36,227 nt of DNA, taken from assembly GCA_014762625.1 (NCBI GenBank), contig JABURQ010000085.1:1-36227 (forward strand). Reading direction: 5' to 3'. Shown here piece by piece: positions 1 to 9,800 of the stretch. Numbering within the stretch: position 1 is the stretch's first letter; each line of letters opens with the position of its first letter. The notes under the pieces are model-generated. The model had not been told where the DNA came from and ran no database searches. It worked only from the letters and a program-made list of their open reading frames with translations. This DNA comes from Planctomycetaceae bacterium (GTDB lineage Bacteria > Planctomycetota > Planctomycetia > Planctomycetales > Planctomycetaceae). The translations under genes and the position numbers were made by a program.

Positions 1-120
1 TGATGTGGTCTCACAATTGACTGTAAACGCAGCACAACGGGCCATTCCCAAACAGGCGCGAATTCAGATTTCTCGGCGGACGGTCCCAAAACTGCAAACA
101 ACCATCGGGTTTCGTTCGAA
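1..120. repeat. Left copy of a dispersed 120-bp direct repeat
   Basis: Bases 1-120 align without gaps to 36069-36188 in the same orientation. By hand count 103 of 120 positions match (86%), with the first 50 bases nearly identical (2 differences). Similarity stops after base 120. The left limit is unknown because the window begins here. I see no inverted termini and no open frame in it. It lies upstream of the promoter of the decarboxylase gene. It may be a member of a dispersed intergenic repeat family; the copies are too diverged to be a recent duplication. Confidence 0.85.
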
Positions 121-295
121 GTTTTGAACTTTTGAAGTTGAGGCCTTTCAAAAAGCTCACCTTTGAAAACCTCGCGGTTTATCCATCAGACAATGAAATT
201 TCTTCCAAACGCGAAAGACAATCACTGTCCAATGCGGAGAGCAAACGCATCTCACGAACGACAAATGACTTACATCAATATTTCAAAAGGCCTGT

Positions 296-325
296 TTGTC
301 TCACTGAACCGACTGCCGGTATAAT
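296..325 (+). promoter_or_regulatory. Sigma70-type promoter of the keto-acid decarboxylase gene
   Basis: A perfect TATAAT at 320-325 follows TTGTCT at 296-301 with an 18-base spacer. Transcription would start near 332, which leaves a leader of about 43 bases before the ATG at 375. An upstream in-frame start at 132 exists, but the promoter lies inside that extension, which argues for the ATG at 375. Confidence 0.6.
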
Positions 326-374
326 ACGTGAGGACGTGAGAAGTTCGACATTCAGCCACGAGAGGAGGCAGGCA

Positions 375-2078
375 ATGGCGACGCAAGACACCACAGAGAC
401 CAGAAAGACCGCCGTCAGGAAGCGAACTCCCGATTCGGCGTTGAACACCAACACCATCGGCGGCTATCTCATCAAGCGTCTGATGGATTATGGCCTCGAA
501 GATATTTTCGGGATTCCGGGAGACTTCGTCCTAGGATTCTACGGCATGTTGGAAGAGAGTCCGATTCGGGTCATCGGCACGACGCGCGAAGACTCCGCCG
601 GTTACGCGGCCGATGCATATGCCCGGGTGAATGGAATTGGTGCGGTCTGCGTGACGTATTGCGTCGGCGGACTTTCCACTTGTAACTCCATCGCGGGAGC
701 GTTCGCGGAAAAATCGCCGGTGATTGTGATCAGTGGATCTCCCGGCATGAGCGAACGGGAATCGGATCCTCTGCTGCATCATAGAGTCCGGGACTTTCAG
801 ACGCAGCGGGAAGTGTTCGAGAAAATCACGATCGCCTCCGCCGCGCTGGACGATCCCCTGACGGCGTTTCGGGAAATCGATCGTTGTCTCGAAGCGGCGG
901 TGCGGTTCAAGCGTCCGGTTTATTTGGAAATTCCCCGAGACATGGTCAACGCCGAAGCCACCTATCCGCATACGCCGGTCGAGACGAAAATCAAAAGTCA
1001 CCAGGACGCCCTCAAGGAGTCGTTGGAGGAAGCGGCGGAGATGATTCAGGCCGCGAAGAAGCCGGTCATCCTGGCGGGCGTGGAGATTCACCGTTTCGGC
1101 CTGCGGGAGCAAGTGCTCAAATTCGCCGAGAAGCACGACCTGCCGATCGCGGCGACGTTATTGGGAAAATCGGTGATCAGCGAGAAGCATCCGCTCTACA
1201 TCGGTGTGTATGAAGGAGCGATGGGAAAAGAAGGGGTTCGCAAGTACGTCGAGGAAAGCGACTGCGTGATCCTGCTGGGGACATTTATGACGGATATCAA
1301 TCTCGGGATTTACACCGCGAAACTGGATCCGGGACGCTGCGTCTACGTCACCAGTGAGAAACTGCGAATCAGTCATCACCACTTCCACGATGTGTTGTTG
1401 GAGGATTTCATCAAAGGACTGGTCAAAACATCGATGAAAGTCGCCAAACGGAAAATTGACGCGGAGCTCCAACCCGAGTTGGAAAAATTTGTGGTGGATC
1501 CGGAGAAGCCGGTTCGATCGAAACGTCTCTTCCAGCGCGTGAACGAATTGCTGGATGAAGAAATGGTGGTCGTGGCCGACGTCGGCGATTGCCTGTTCGG
1601 AGCAAGCGATTTGAGGATCTCCCAGCACACGGAGTTCCTCAGTCCCGCTTATTACACCTCGATGGGATTCGCGATCCCCGCCTCGCTCGGAGTTCAGGTC
1701 GCCCGGAAGGATCTCCGCCCCCTTGTGCTCGTGGGAGACGGAGCCTTCCAGATGACCTGTCTCGAACTCTCGACTTCATTACGTCACGGTTTCAACCCGA
1801 TTGTCATCGTTCTGAACAACAAGGGTTATACGACGGAACGTTTTATTCAGGAGGGACCCTTCAACGATATTCCTAACTGGAAATACCATCGAATGCCGGA
1901 CCTGTTGGGAGGCGGCTGGGGTTTCGAAGTGTTCACCGAAGGAGATCTGGATCAGGCACTGAATGCATCGCTGGCACACCAGGACGCTTTCAGTTTGCTG
2001 AATGTCCACCTGGAGCCACACGACATCAGCCCGGCACTCGGGCGGTTGGCCAAACGGCTCGCCAAGCAGGTTCAGTGA
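375..2078 (+). CDS. Thiamine-diphosphate-dependent 2-keto-acid decarboxylase (pyruvate/indolepyruvate decarboxylase type)
   Basis: A 567-residue protein, the normal length for this family, predicted to be cytoplasmic. It should decarboxylate a 2-keto acid such as pyruvate, indolepyruvate or phenylpyruvate to the aldehyde. The order is N-terminal PYR domain, central domain, C-terminal PP domain. Catalytic residues known from Zymomonas pyruvate decarboxylase can be matched: Asp50 (GDF), Glu72 (TRED), the His135-His136 pair (LLHH), and the late Glu in GYTTERF near residue 487. The ThDP/Mg motif starts with GDGAF near 454 and ends in NN near 481. The ATG at 375 has an AGGAGG-type ribosome site 7-12 bases upstream and lies just after a promoter; an in-frame start at 132 gives a basic, non-conserved-looking extension and is rejected. 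The substrate cannot be told from sequence. The gene stands alone and converges on the next one with no gap. Confidence 0.88.
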   Translation: MATQDTTETRKTAVRKRTPDSALNTNTIGGYLIKRLMDYGLEDIFGIPGDFVLGFYGMLEESPIRVIGTTREDSAGYAADAYARVNGIGAVCVTYCVGGLSTCNSIAGAFAEKSPVIVISGSPGMSERESDPLLHHRVRDFQTQREVFEKITIASAALDDPLTAFREIDRCLEAAVRFKRPVYLEIPRDMVNAEATYPHTPVETKIKSHQDALKESLEEAAEMIQAAKKPVILAGVEIHRFGLREQVLKFAEKHDLPIAATLLGKSVISEKHPLYIGVYEGAMGKEGVRKYVEESDCVILLGTFMTDINLGIYTAKLDPGRCVYVTSEKLRISHHHFHDVLLEDFIKGLVKTSMKVAKRKIDAELQPELEKFVVDPEKPVRSKRLFQRVNELLDEEMVVVADVGDCLFGASDLRISQHTEFLSPAYYTSMGFAIPASLGVQVARKDLRPLVLVGDGAFQMTCLELSTSLRHGFNPIVIVLNNKGYTTERFIQEGPFNDIPNWKYHRMPDLLGGGWGFEVFTEGDLDQALNASLAHQDAFSLLNVHLEPHDISPALGRLAKRLAKQVQ

Positions 2079-2342
2079 TTACTGGCCTTCTTGTTCCAGT
2101 TTGTACTGACGCAGAGCGCGTTTCTGGTTGGTCAACTGTTCTTCAGGACCAGCCGGATAGTACTGAACGTCATCACGAAGGTAATAAGCGGAAGGAAGAG
2201 TTTGGCCGCCCATATTGGTCTGCATACCACCGACGAGGGCTGTGTAACCAAAGGGGATCGCACCGTAAGGAGCCGATCCGCACCCGGTCAGTAGACTGGT
2301 ACCAAACAGACAAACGCACAAGGCCAATGATTTGAGTTTCAT
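2079..2342 (-). CDS. Small lipoprotein of unknown function
   Basis: An 87-residue protein with a classical lipoprotein signal: Lys-rich start, hydrophobic stretch, and lipobox LLTGC, with the lipidated Cys at about residue 21. The mature part has many Gly, Tyr and Gln residues and a charged C-terminus; no domain was recognised. An AAGGA ribosome site precedes the ATG. Its TAA (2079-2081) directly abuts the TGA of the decarboxylase gene (2076-2078), so the two genes converge with zero bases between them. Probably membrane-anchored in the periplasm. Confidence 0.72.
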   Translation of the reverse strand: MKLKSLALCVCLFGTSLLTGCGSAPYGAIPFGYTALVGGMQTNMGGQTLPSAYYLRDDVQYYPAGPEEQLTNQKRALRQYKLEQEGQ

Positions 2343-2643
2343 GTCGTCATCCTTGACTGAGTTCGAGTAAACTAACCTAGGGTATGGACCGATTCACGAG
2401 CCAGCCGGAACCATGCCCTCTGACACAGATCCTATCGACCATTCCTGGCTCTCACTTTCGGAAAAATCGACAGAATTCGCCATTTTCTTCGCGCGTGAAG
2501 GAAGTGGTCTTTATTGCTGTAATCGCATAGCATGTTTATGTTTAGGTGCTATAACGTCAGATCCCGTGGAGAACTCTCGCTCAAAAATCCGATGATCCTC
2601 GGTAGATCCACGCCTGTTGATGCGAAATTTCTGGAGTAAAAGA
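2343..2643. other. Divergent intergenic region (301 bp)
   Basis: This stretch must hold the promoters of the lipoprotein (minus) and the MtfA-like gene (plus). There is a TATAAC near 2551-2556 but no convincing -35 at the right distance, so I call no promoter. No small gene, repeat or terminator was seen. Confidence 0.5.
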
Positions 2644-3438
2644 ATGTGGCACTGGTGGAAAACAAGACGGCGACGCAAGCAGCGATCGCTCCCGTTTCCA
2701 GCAGAATGGGAAGACTGTCTGACCATTGATTTCGCCGACTGGCATCGAATCGAAGAGACAGAACGCCAATTTATCCGTGAATATCTGCAGGTTTTCATAA
2801 GAGAGAAAAACTGGGAAGGCTGCGGGGGATTGGAGATTACGGAGCGCGTCAAAGTGCTTATTTCCGCCCAGGTCGGACTCATGGTTCTCGGTCTGACCGA
2901 CTGTTACTTCGATCACGTGTTGTCAATTTTGGTGTATCCCGACGCCTATCGGGCTCCGAATTCGATCAAAAACCAAATGGGAATTATCGACGACCGGGGT
3001 TCCGCTCGTATGGGAGAAGCCTGGTGGCAGGGCCCCGTCATTCTGTCCTGGCGACATTCGCTGGATGGGGCTCGAAACCTGGATTCGGAAAACCTGGTTT
3101 GTCACGAATTCGCCCATCAGATCGATATGCTGAACGGTCGCTTCGTGGACGGCACTCCTCCTTTGGAGTCCGAGGAGGATTATCGCCAATGGTCGCAAAC
3201 CATGACCGAGGGGTACGAGGAGCTGAAACGCCGTTTCCGAACTGGCCAACCATCCGTTCTGAGACGCTACGCGCTCACCAATCCAGCGGAATTTTTCGCG
3301 GTCAGTACCGAAGTCTTCTTCGCGTCTCCTGAGAAACTGTTGGAAGATTATCCTGACGTCTATCGAACTCTACAGAAGTTCTACGGTCAGGATCCCTGTT
3401 CTCGCCGATCCCCCCGTTCGGATCGAATTCGAGCCTGA
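2644..3438 (+). CDS. mtfA: MtfA-family zinc metallopeptidase
   Basis: A 264-residue soluble protein of the MtfA (DgsA anti-repressor, formerly DUF980) family. In E. coli MtfA binds the Mlc repressor and has aminopeptidase activity. The zinc site HEFAH is at residues 154-158, and the downstream NPAEFFA segment supplies the expected third acidic ligand. The conserved VYPDAY and ILSW segments are also present. I chose the ATG at 2644 because GGAG sits seven bases upstream; TTG/ATG at 2617/2620 would add nine residues. The first 20 residues are very basic and Trp-rich. No Mlc homologue is visible here, so the regulatory partner is unknown; only the peptidase fold is well supported. Confidence 0.85.
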   Translation: MWHWWKTRRRRKQRSLPFPAEWEDCLTIDFADWHRIEETERQFIREYLQVFIREKNWEGCGGLEITERVKVLISAQVGLMVLGLTDCYFDHVLSILVYPDAYRAPNSIKNQMGIIDDRGSARMGEAWWQGPVILSWRHSLDGARNLDSENLVCHEFAHQIDMLNGRFVDGTPPLESEEDYRQWSQTMTEGYEELKRRFRTGQPSVLRRYALTNPAEFFAVSTEVFFASPEKLLEDYPDVYRTLQKFYGQDPCSRRSPRSDRIRA

Positions 3439-3827
3439 TTTTTCCAAGTCAAAATATGAACCATTTGATCGTTTCTTGGGAAAAAGGAAGTTGTTACACT
3501 GTTTGCACTTGAAGGCCTCTAGCAGCGTGTTAAGAAACGGATTTGTCCGCGAGAATGAGAATTATGAGATGAGCACAAGGAAGAAATTCGCAGGTGAATC
3601 TTTCCGGTTCCGCCGATCAATATCATGTCAGCTTCAAAGTGTTCGCCGACATTAGTGGTGCGGTCTCGAATCAACAAGCCAGCCATGCTGGGATTCATCG
3701 AGAATTTGTGACGATGTGAATCAGCTCAAAAATCCATTCGCAGCAAAATCGAGTTTTTCAACGGGCTGCAAGTCTTCGAGCCCTGCCTTAGTCTGACAGA
3801 CAACACACCTTACCTTCGGACGTTCAC
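3439..3827. other. Intergenic region (389 bp) carrying a mobile-element remnant
   Basis: The central part (3519-3772) is the MITE-like element described separately. The left flank (3439-3518) is AT-rich with no clear terminator. The right flank (3773-3827) leads into the DUF3311 gene; I see no strong promoter in it. No coding gene of credible length is present. Confidence 0.6.
3519..3772. mobile_element. MITE-like element or IS remnant, copy 1 (about 254 bp)
   Basis: The ends form imperfect inverted repeats: CTAGCAGCGTGTTAAGAAAC at the left and the stretch 3751-3772, which contains TTTTTCAACGGGCTGCAAG, at the right. About 15 of 21 positions pair. The left 80 bases recur at 22970-23050; the block 3541-3600 matches 22991-23050 at 52 of 60 positions. 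A short motif at 3692-3706 is also shared with the second copy (23054-23068). A 28-codon frame starting MSTRKKFAGES begins inside at about 3569 and may be a transposase start fragment; that is inference. No target-site duplication was identified. Confidence 0.6.
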
Positions 3828-4094
3828 ATGTCGAATCTTACTTTGAAGCAAGGCCGGCTCATCATCGCCGGTTTGGTGATCCTGCTGATCATTTTGCACC
3901 AGGACAACTGGAATTGGGAAAACTCCAATCTGGTCTTTGGATTCATCCCGGTCACCTTGTTCTATCAGATGTGTATTTCCATCGGGGCTTCAGCAGTCTG
4001 GTTCCTCGCGACCAAGATTGCTTGGCCGGACGAACTGGAGGAAAAAGTGCTGGCTGAAATATCGGATGCTCCCGAGAAAGGGGGTGACGCGTGA
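3828..4094 (+). CDS. DUF3311-family small membrane protein, partner of the symporter
   Basis: An 88-residue protein with two hydrophobic helices (about residues 10-25 and 38-62) and an acidic, Glu-rich cytoplasmic tail. Size and pattern fit DUF3311 proteins, which are typically encoded just before sodium:solute symporters and are thought to be accessory subunits. The gene overlaps the next by four bases (GTGA), which indicates translational coupling. The family assignment rests on topology and context rather than on a catalytic motif. Confidence 0.75.
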   Translation: MSNLTLKQGRLIIAGLVILLIILHQDNWNWENSNLVFGFIPVTLFYQMCISIGASAVWFLATKIAWPDELEEKVLAEISDAPEKGGDA

Positions 4095-5647
4095 TTGTTC
4101 TGGGTATCATTGCCGCCTATATCTGCCTGTTACTGTTTCTGGGACTGTTTTCGAGTCTCTTGTTCAAGGGAACCAGTCAGGATTACATGCTGGCCAGTCA
4201 CTCGATCGGTCCGTTCATGCTGCTGATGTCGCTCTTCGGTACGACGATGACCGCCTTCGCCCTCGTCGGTTCGACCGGTGAAGCGTACGTCGAAGGGGCG
4301 GGAGTGTATGGATTGCTAGCTTCTTCGTCGGGGATTATTCATTCGCTCTGCTTTTTCATCCTCGGTGTCAAGCTGTGGTCCCTGGGGAAAAAGTACGGCT
4401 ATACGACTCAGATTCAATATTTCCGCGATCGGCTAAATAGCGACAAAATTGGCGTTATTCTGTTTCCGATTCTGGTCGGTATGGTCATCCCCTATTTGCT
4501 GATCGGGGTGATGGCTTCCGGAACGTTTATCAATGCCGTCACGCGAGGGACTTTTGAAGCCGGGACGTTTCCGGGATTTCTGGAAGAAGGAATGAACGGC
4601 GGTGTCCCTAAATCGGTGGCATCGTTCGCGATTTGTGTGGTCGTTCTGATTTACGTCTTCTTTGGTGGGATGCGTGGTACCGCCTGGGCCAACACGTTCC
4701 AGACTTGTGTGTTTATGGTTCTGGGAATTGTCACCTTCTATGTGATCGCGATGAAACTGGGCGATCAAGGTTCTTTGATGGCCAGTCTCAAGCATGCCAG
4801 TAACGCCATCGATGCCGAGAAGTTAACACGTTCGCATATGTCCAAGACACAATTTGCGACTTATTTCTTCGTGCCGCTGTCCGTCGGGATGTTTCCGCAC
4901 CTGTTCCAGCACTGGCTGACGGCCAAGAGTGCCAGCTCTTTCAAATTACCGGTCGTCGCTCATCCGTTCTTTATTATGCTGGTCTGGTCTCCCTGTATTC
5001 TGATCGGACTCTGGGCAACGACCGACTTGATCAAACTGCCTCCGCCTGTGGCGGGTAACCCGAATGCGATTCTGCCCTTTATGGTCAACAAGCTGAACGG
5101 TGATGTGATGACGGGGCTATTGTCCGCGGGAGTTCTGGCGGCGATTATGTCTTCGCTGGATAGCCAGTTTCTCTGTCTCGGAACGATGTTTACGGAAGAT
5201 ATCGTCGTGCATTACGGCGGCAAAGGTCGCTACAGCGAGAAGCAAGTCATTCTGATCGCACGTTCGTTTATCATCGCGATCGTACTGGTTGTGTACGTCT
5301 TCAGCCTGTTCGAGCCACGTCGCGTCTTCACCTTGGGAATCTGGTGCTTCAGTGGCTTCGCCAGCCTCTTCCCGCTGGTGTTTGCATCGTTGTACTGGAA
5401 AAAACTGACCAAGCCTGGCGCTTACGCAGCCGTGATTACTTGTGCGGCAAGCTGGATCTACTTCTTCAGAGAATCCAAGTTTGGTCTCGATGACAAATTC
5501 ATGGTCACCTACGGAGGGTACGAGACCATGCCGGTGATGACGATGTTCTTCCTCACAGCGATCGCCATGATCCTGGTCTCGCTCGTGACTAAACCCCCGA
5601 GCGAAGAGACATTACAGAAGTTCTTCCCCGACAAACCGACTGCCTAG
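4091..5647 (+). CDS. Sodium:solute symporter (SSS family)
   Basis: A 518-residue inner-membrane protein with about 13 hydrophobic helices, the usual size for SSS transporters such as PutP, PanF or SGLT relatives. Recognisable parts include the YMLASHSIGP segment near residue 32, the GGMRG loop after helix 5, and the ILAAIMSS-like stretch (VLAAIMSSLDSQFL) near residue 350 that forms part of the sodium site. It starts at GTG 4091, inside the stop of the DUF3311 gene. The substrate is not predictable; a small organic acid or amino acid is likely from family knowledge. Confidence 0.87.
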   Translation: MIVLGIIAAYICLLLFLGLFSSLLFKGTSQDYMLASHSIGPFMLLMSLFGTTMTAFALVGSTGEAYVEGAGVYGLLASSSGIIHSLCFFILGVKLWSLGKKYGYTTQIQYFRDRLNSDKIGVILFPILVGMVIPYLLIGVMASGTFINAVTRGTFEAGTFPGFLEEGMNGGVPKSVASFAICVVVLIYVFFGGMRGTAWANTFQTCVFMVLGIVTFYVIAMKLGDQGSLMASLKHASNAIDAEKLTRSHMSKTQFATYFFVPLSVGMFPHLFQHWLTAKSASSFKLPVVAHPFFIMLVWSPCILIGLWATTDLIKLPPPVAGNPNAILPFMVNKLNGDVMTGLLSAGVLAAIMSSLDSQFLCLGTMFTEDIVVHYGGKGRYSEKQVILIARSFIIAIVLVVYVFSLFEPRRVFTLGIWCFSGFASLFPLVFASLYWKKLTKPGAYAAVITCAASWIYFFRESKFGLDDKFMVTYGGYETMPVMTMFFLTAIAMILVSLVTKPPSEETLQKFFPDKPTA

Positions 5648-5676
5648 CAGCCGAGAAAATAGAGACCAGGGCGATC

Positions 5677-6129
5677 GTGAAAGAACCATTTCCGGAGACT
5701 CCCCAGTTTGTCCATCACCGACGCGTTCAGTTCGCGGAGACGGATATGGCGGGGATCGTGCATTTTTCTCAGTTCTACAAATACATGGAAGAAACGGAAC
5801 ACGAATTCTTCCGCTCACTGGGGCTGACGATCATGCACCACGAGGAGGACGGTTCCATCATCGGATGGCCGCGTGTCTCTGCCTCCTGCAATTTTGAAGC
5901 TCCCGCCTGTTTCGAAGATTTGCTGGAAATTCGACTCGCCGTTTATCGCAAGGGCGTGAAATCGATCACTTACAATTTCGAGTTCTGGCGCGACGATACG
6001 CGACTGGTTCGTGGTACAATGAAAACAGTCTGCTGCTATTTTCAGCGGGGCGAGAAAATGAAGTCCATCGAGATTCCCGATCTTTACGCGACCAGGATAC
6101 GAGAAGATTACTCCCACGAGACCGAGTGA
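5677..6129 (+). CDS. Hotdog-fold acyl-CoA thioesterase (YbgC/4HBT family)
   Basis: A 150-residue cytoplasmic protein predicted to hydrolyse an acyl-CoA thioester. The N-terminal family signature is clear: FAETDMAGIVHFSQFYKYME places the catalytic Asp at residue 23, followed by the Gly26 turn and the long hotdog helix. It starts with GTG 29 bases after the symporter stop, and the ABC ATPase gene begins 11 bases after its stop, so co-transcription on the plus strand is likely. The actual acyl substrate is unknown. YbgC relatives act on short-chain acyl-CoAs or acyl carrier protein. Confidence 0.85.
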   Translation: MKEPFPETPQFVHHRRVQFAETDMAGIVHFSQFYKYMEETEHEFFRSLGLTIMHHEEDGSIIGWPRVSASCNFEAPACFEDLLEIRLAVYRKGVKSITYNFEFWRDDTRLVRGTMKTVCCYFQRGEKMKSIEIPDLYATRIREDYSHETE

Positions 6130-6140
6130 GGTGAACCGTC

Positions 6141-6824
6141 GTGAACACGCTTTCCGTTCAAAAGCTGACGAAAACCTTTTCCACGGCCACCGGAGATTTG
6201 GAAATCCTCAAGGGAATCGATCTGGAGATGACCAGCGGCGATTCCGTCTCGGTGACCGGACCGAGCGGCTGCGGTAAAAGCACCCTGCTCTACATCCTGG
6301 GTTTACTCGATACCCCCACCTCGGGGACCTACACTTTGTTGGAGGAATCAGTCTCCGGGCTCTCCCAGGATAAACAGGCCGACATCCGCAACAAAGAGAT
6401 TGGTTTCATCTTCCAGGAACACCACCTCCTGCCGCAGTGTACCGTGCTCGAGAATGTCCTGATCCCCACGATTCCCGCCTCGCTCGATCCGGCCGAGAAA
6501 AAAGGACGAGCGGAATCACTGTTGGAAAAAGTGGGGATGAGCGAAAGGCTCAATCATCGGCCCGGGCAGCTTTCCGGCGGCGAACGTCAGCGGGTTGCAG
6601 TCTGCCGCGCATTAATTAACGAACCTGCGTTACTCCTGGCGGATGAGCCGACAGGAAGTCTCGATCCCGAAACGGCGGATGGCGTCGGGGATTTACTGCT
6701 CGAATTGGCCGGAGAGCAGCAAACGATGCTGTTATGTGTCACACATTCGATCGATCTGGCGAACCGGTTCAGCAAGCGTCTTGATTTACAAGACGGGAAA
6801 CTGGTTGATGTGAGTTCCTCATGA
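6141..6824 (+). CDS. ABC transporter ATP-binding protein (LolD/MacB type)
   Basis: A 227-residue ATPase with every motif intact: Walker A GPSGCGKST at residues 40-48, a Q-loop (FIFQEHHLLP), the signature LSGGERQRVAV near 144, Walker B LLLADEP near 165 with the catalytic Glu, and the switch His in VTHS. Its length and sequence fit the LolD/FtsE/MacB class, which drives permeases of the FtsX fold rather than classical importers. It overlaps the permease gene by four bases (ATGA at 6821-6824), so the two form one transporter. Confidence 0.92.
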   Translation: MNTLSVQKLTKTFSTATGDLEILKGIDLEMTSGDSVSVTGPSGCGKSTLLYILGLLDTPTSGTYTLLEESVSGLSQDKQADIRNKEIGFIFQEHHLLPQCTVLENVLIPTIPASLDPAEKKGRAESLLEKVGMSERLNHRPGQLSGGERQRVAVCRALINEPALLLADEPTGSLDPETADGVGDLLLELAGEQQTMLLCVTHSIDLANRFSKRLDLQDGKLVDVSSS

Positions 6825-9800
6825 GTGCATTTCGACTAATCCTGAAAAGCCTCCTGTATTACTGGAAAACCAATTTCGCCGTCCTGCTGGGAGTGGTGGC
6901 GGGAGCCGCCGTGATCGGCGGTGCTTTGGTTGTCGGTGATTCCGTCCGCGAAAGCCTGAGACAACTCACCCTCAAACGTTTGGGAGACGTTGATTATGCT
7001 CTCGAAAGTCCCCGTTTTTTCCGGGAAGAACTCGCCGATGAAATAGAAACCGGCTCTCAGTCGGAGCTCATAATTGCTCCCGCTCTGTCGCTCTCTTCCG
7101 CGCTGCAATACGAGGAAGAGTCTACAAAGCAGACCCATCGCGCCAATCAGGTAGGACTGTGGGGAGTCGAACAGGAATTCTGGTCGATGATCGCACCGGA
7201 AGAGATCCCTGCACCCGTCGATCGTGAAATCATCCTCTCCCGACAAACCGCGGACACCCTCCAGGCGAAACTCGGAGATGAAATTTCTCTGTTCGTCGAA
7301 CTGCCGGCCACCATCCCCCGTGGTTCACTGCTCGGAGAACGGGATGAGGTATCGCAGGAACTGGTTTTCAGTGTTTCGCAGATCCTCGACGGCAGGACCA
7401 CCGCCGACCGGTTTCAACTCAATCCCTCGCAAAAACTAACCTTCAACGCCTACGTTTCTCTCGAAGAACTACAGGTCGCACTCGATCTCGCCGCCAGCCG
7501 CCCTTCACCGGATTACCCACAGGGCAGACCGGCTCGCGTCAATTCGCTGCTGGTCAAATCCGACACTCGTAATGACGGCGATCTTCAAAAGTCCGAAAGC
7601 GACTCGAGTTCACTCAATCAACACCTGAAAGACTCGCTTAATTTTGACGATCTACAACTTAAGTTGCGAATGATTGAGGACAAATCGTATGTGACGCTCG
7701 AAAGTCGGCAGATGATCCTCGATCAGTCCGCAGAGTCGGCCGCGAAACAAGCCGCCAAAGAGCTCGATTGCACGACTTCACCGGTCCTGGTCTATCTGGC
7801 CAATGAATTCCTCAATCAAAACAAACCTGAGAATTATTCACTCTACTCCGTTATTGCGGGGCTCGATCGCTCCTCTCTCGACTCACCACCGTTTGGCCCT
7901 CCGCCTCTGAAATCGGGCGCGTGGCCGGCGGAAATGGGAGACCATCAGATCGTTCTGAACAGTTGGCTCGCCAACGATCTCCAAATCTCGCCGGGCGAGA
8001 TGATTGACGTCCGCTGGCATGTGGTGGGATCCCACGGCGAACTTCCGGAAGTCGAGCACGAGTTTGAGGTCATGGGCATCGTCGATCTCTCCGGCCCGAT
8101 GGATGACCTGGGACTCACCCCTCAGCTCAAAGGAATCACGGATGTTGACACCTACGACGAATGGGACCAACCCTTCGACATGGATCTCAATCGACTCACC
8201 CAAAGAGATGAAGATTATTGGGAAGGGACCAACGAGACGAAAGCCTACCGAGCCACTCCGAAAGCTTTTGTGTCGCTGAAAACGGCACAGAAACTGTGGA
8301 ACAGCCGCTATGGCGACCTGACTTCCTATCGCTTCGCTCCTCAAACAGACGAACTCTCTTTGGAGGAATTCGGTCAACGGGTCACGGCGGAAGTCCTGAA
8401 AGCGTACGAGCCTCAGAACGCCGGCCTGGCATTTCGACCGGTCAAGGCATCAGGGCTTCAAGCCGCGCAGGGGACCACCGATTTCAGTGCTCTTTTCATT
8501 TCTTTCAGCTTCTTTCTAATCCTGTCGGCAATGATTCTGATTGGCCTGTTATTTCGTCTGGGAATTGAGCAACGACTGTTTGAGCTAGGCATTCTGCATT
8601 CGGTCGGATGGACAGATTCGATGGTCAAACGACACATCGTTGTCGAATCGCTGATCGTTATTCTGCTGGGGACAGGAGTTGGGGCTTATGCGGCGGTTCT
8701 CTATGCAGACGCGATGATCTACGCCCTGACGACACGGTGGGTGGGAGCGATCGGGACGAGCGAACTGGCGTTGTCATTACGTCCGTTGAGCTTGATCATT
8801 GGTTCCGCCATTTCAATTATTGTGGCTCTCGGAGCGGTCATCTGGTCTCTTCGTCAATTCAAGGGACTCTCCTATCGTGCGATGTTGAGTGGTACTCAAA
8901 CAGAAGTTGCGCGCAATGCCTCTTCCTCTTCTTCGAAATATTGGGCGATCGGTACGGGCTTCCTCGCGTCGCTCTTACTCGTCTTAACCGTGCTGGGGGT
9001 TGTTCCTGACGTCGAGGCATTCGCCGGACTGTCTGTCAAGGCCGTGATGTTTTTTGTGGTCGGTATGCTCGGCTTGTCCTGTTCACTGCTATCGATGTCC
9101 GCCTGGATCTCACGGGACGAAGAATTGTCCGTTCAGGGGACCGGAGAAACCGCGTTGGCCCGTCTCTCGATCCGGAACGCCTCGCGTAATCGATCCCGCA
9201 CCGTTCTGACGACGGGATTGATTAGTTCCGCGACTTTTGTCATCGCTGCCGTTGCAGCCGGCCAGAAAGACCCGGCAGCGGAGGGGCCCGACTTATATTC
9301 CGGTAACGGCGGATTTCGACTGGTGGCGGAGTCCTCTCAACCGATTTTGCCCAACCTCAATACCGAGGCGGGACGCAAAGAAGCCTTAGAATTTCTTAAT
9401 CAGCCGGAACTCGAAGACTCTGAGGAAATGAAACAACTTCTGGATCGCACGGAAATCGTGCCGTTCCGTCGCAAACCGGGTGAAGATGCCAGTTGCCTGA
9501 ATCCCTATCAAACAACCTTGCCGACAGTGCTCGGGGCCACGTCTCTCATGCGGGAACGGGGAGGATTTACGTTTTCCGGGGTGAGTGCTGAGAAACCGTG
9601 GTTGTTACTCGATCAGGAAATCCCCAATGACGACGAAGGCTTACCCGTCTATCCGGTTTTCGGGGATTTGAATACGTTGCAGTACTCTCTTCACAAGGCA
9701 ATCGGTGACCGGATTCCTGTTCCCAATCAGGAAAACCCACGCGCGTGGCTGGAAATCGTCGGGACGTATACCGGCTCCATCTTTCAAGGAGTCCTCGTTG

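Noticed and set aside
132-374. N-terminal extension of the keto-acid decarboxylase
   Set aside because: A promoter (296-325) and a ribosome site lie inside it, and family members start near the ATG at 375.
3406-3443. Stem CGATCC/GGATCG followed by TTTTT at the end of the MtfA-like gene
   Set aside because: Twelve bases separate the six-pair stem from the T-run, so it is not a proper intrinsic terminator.
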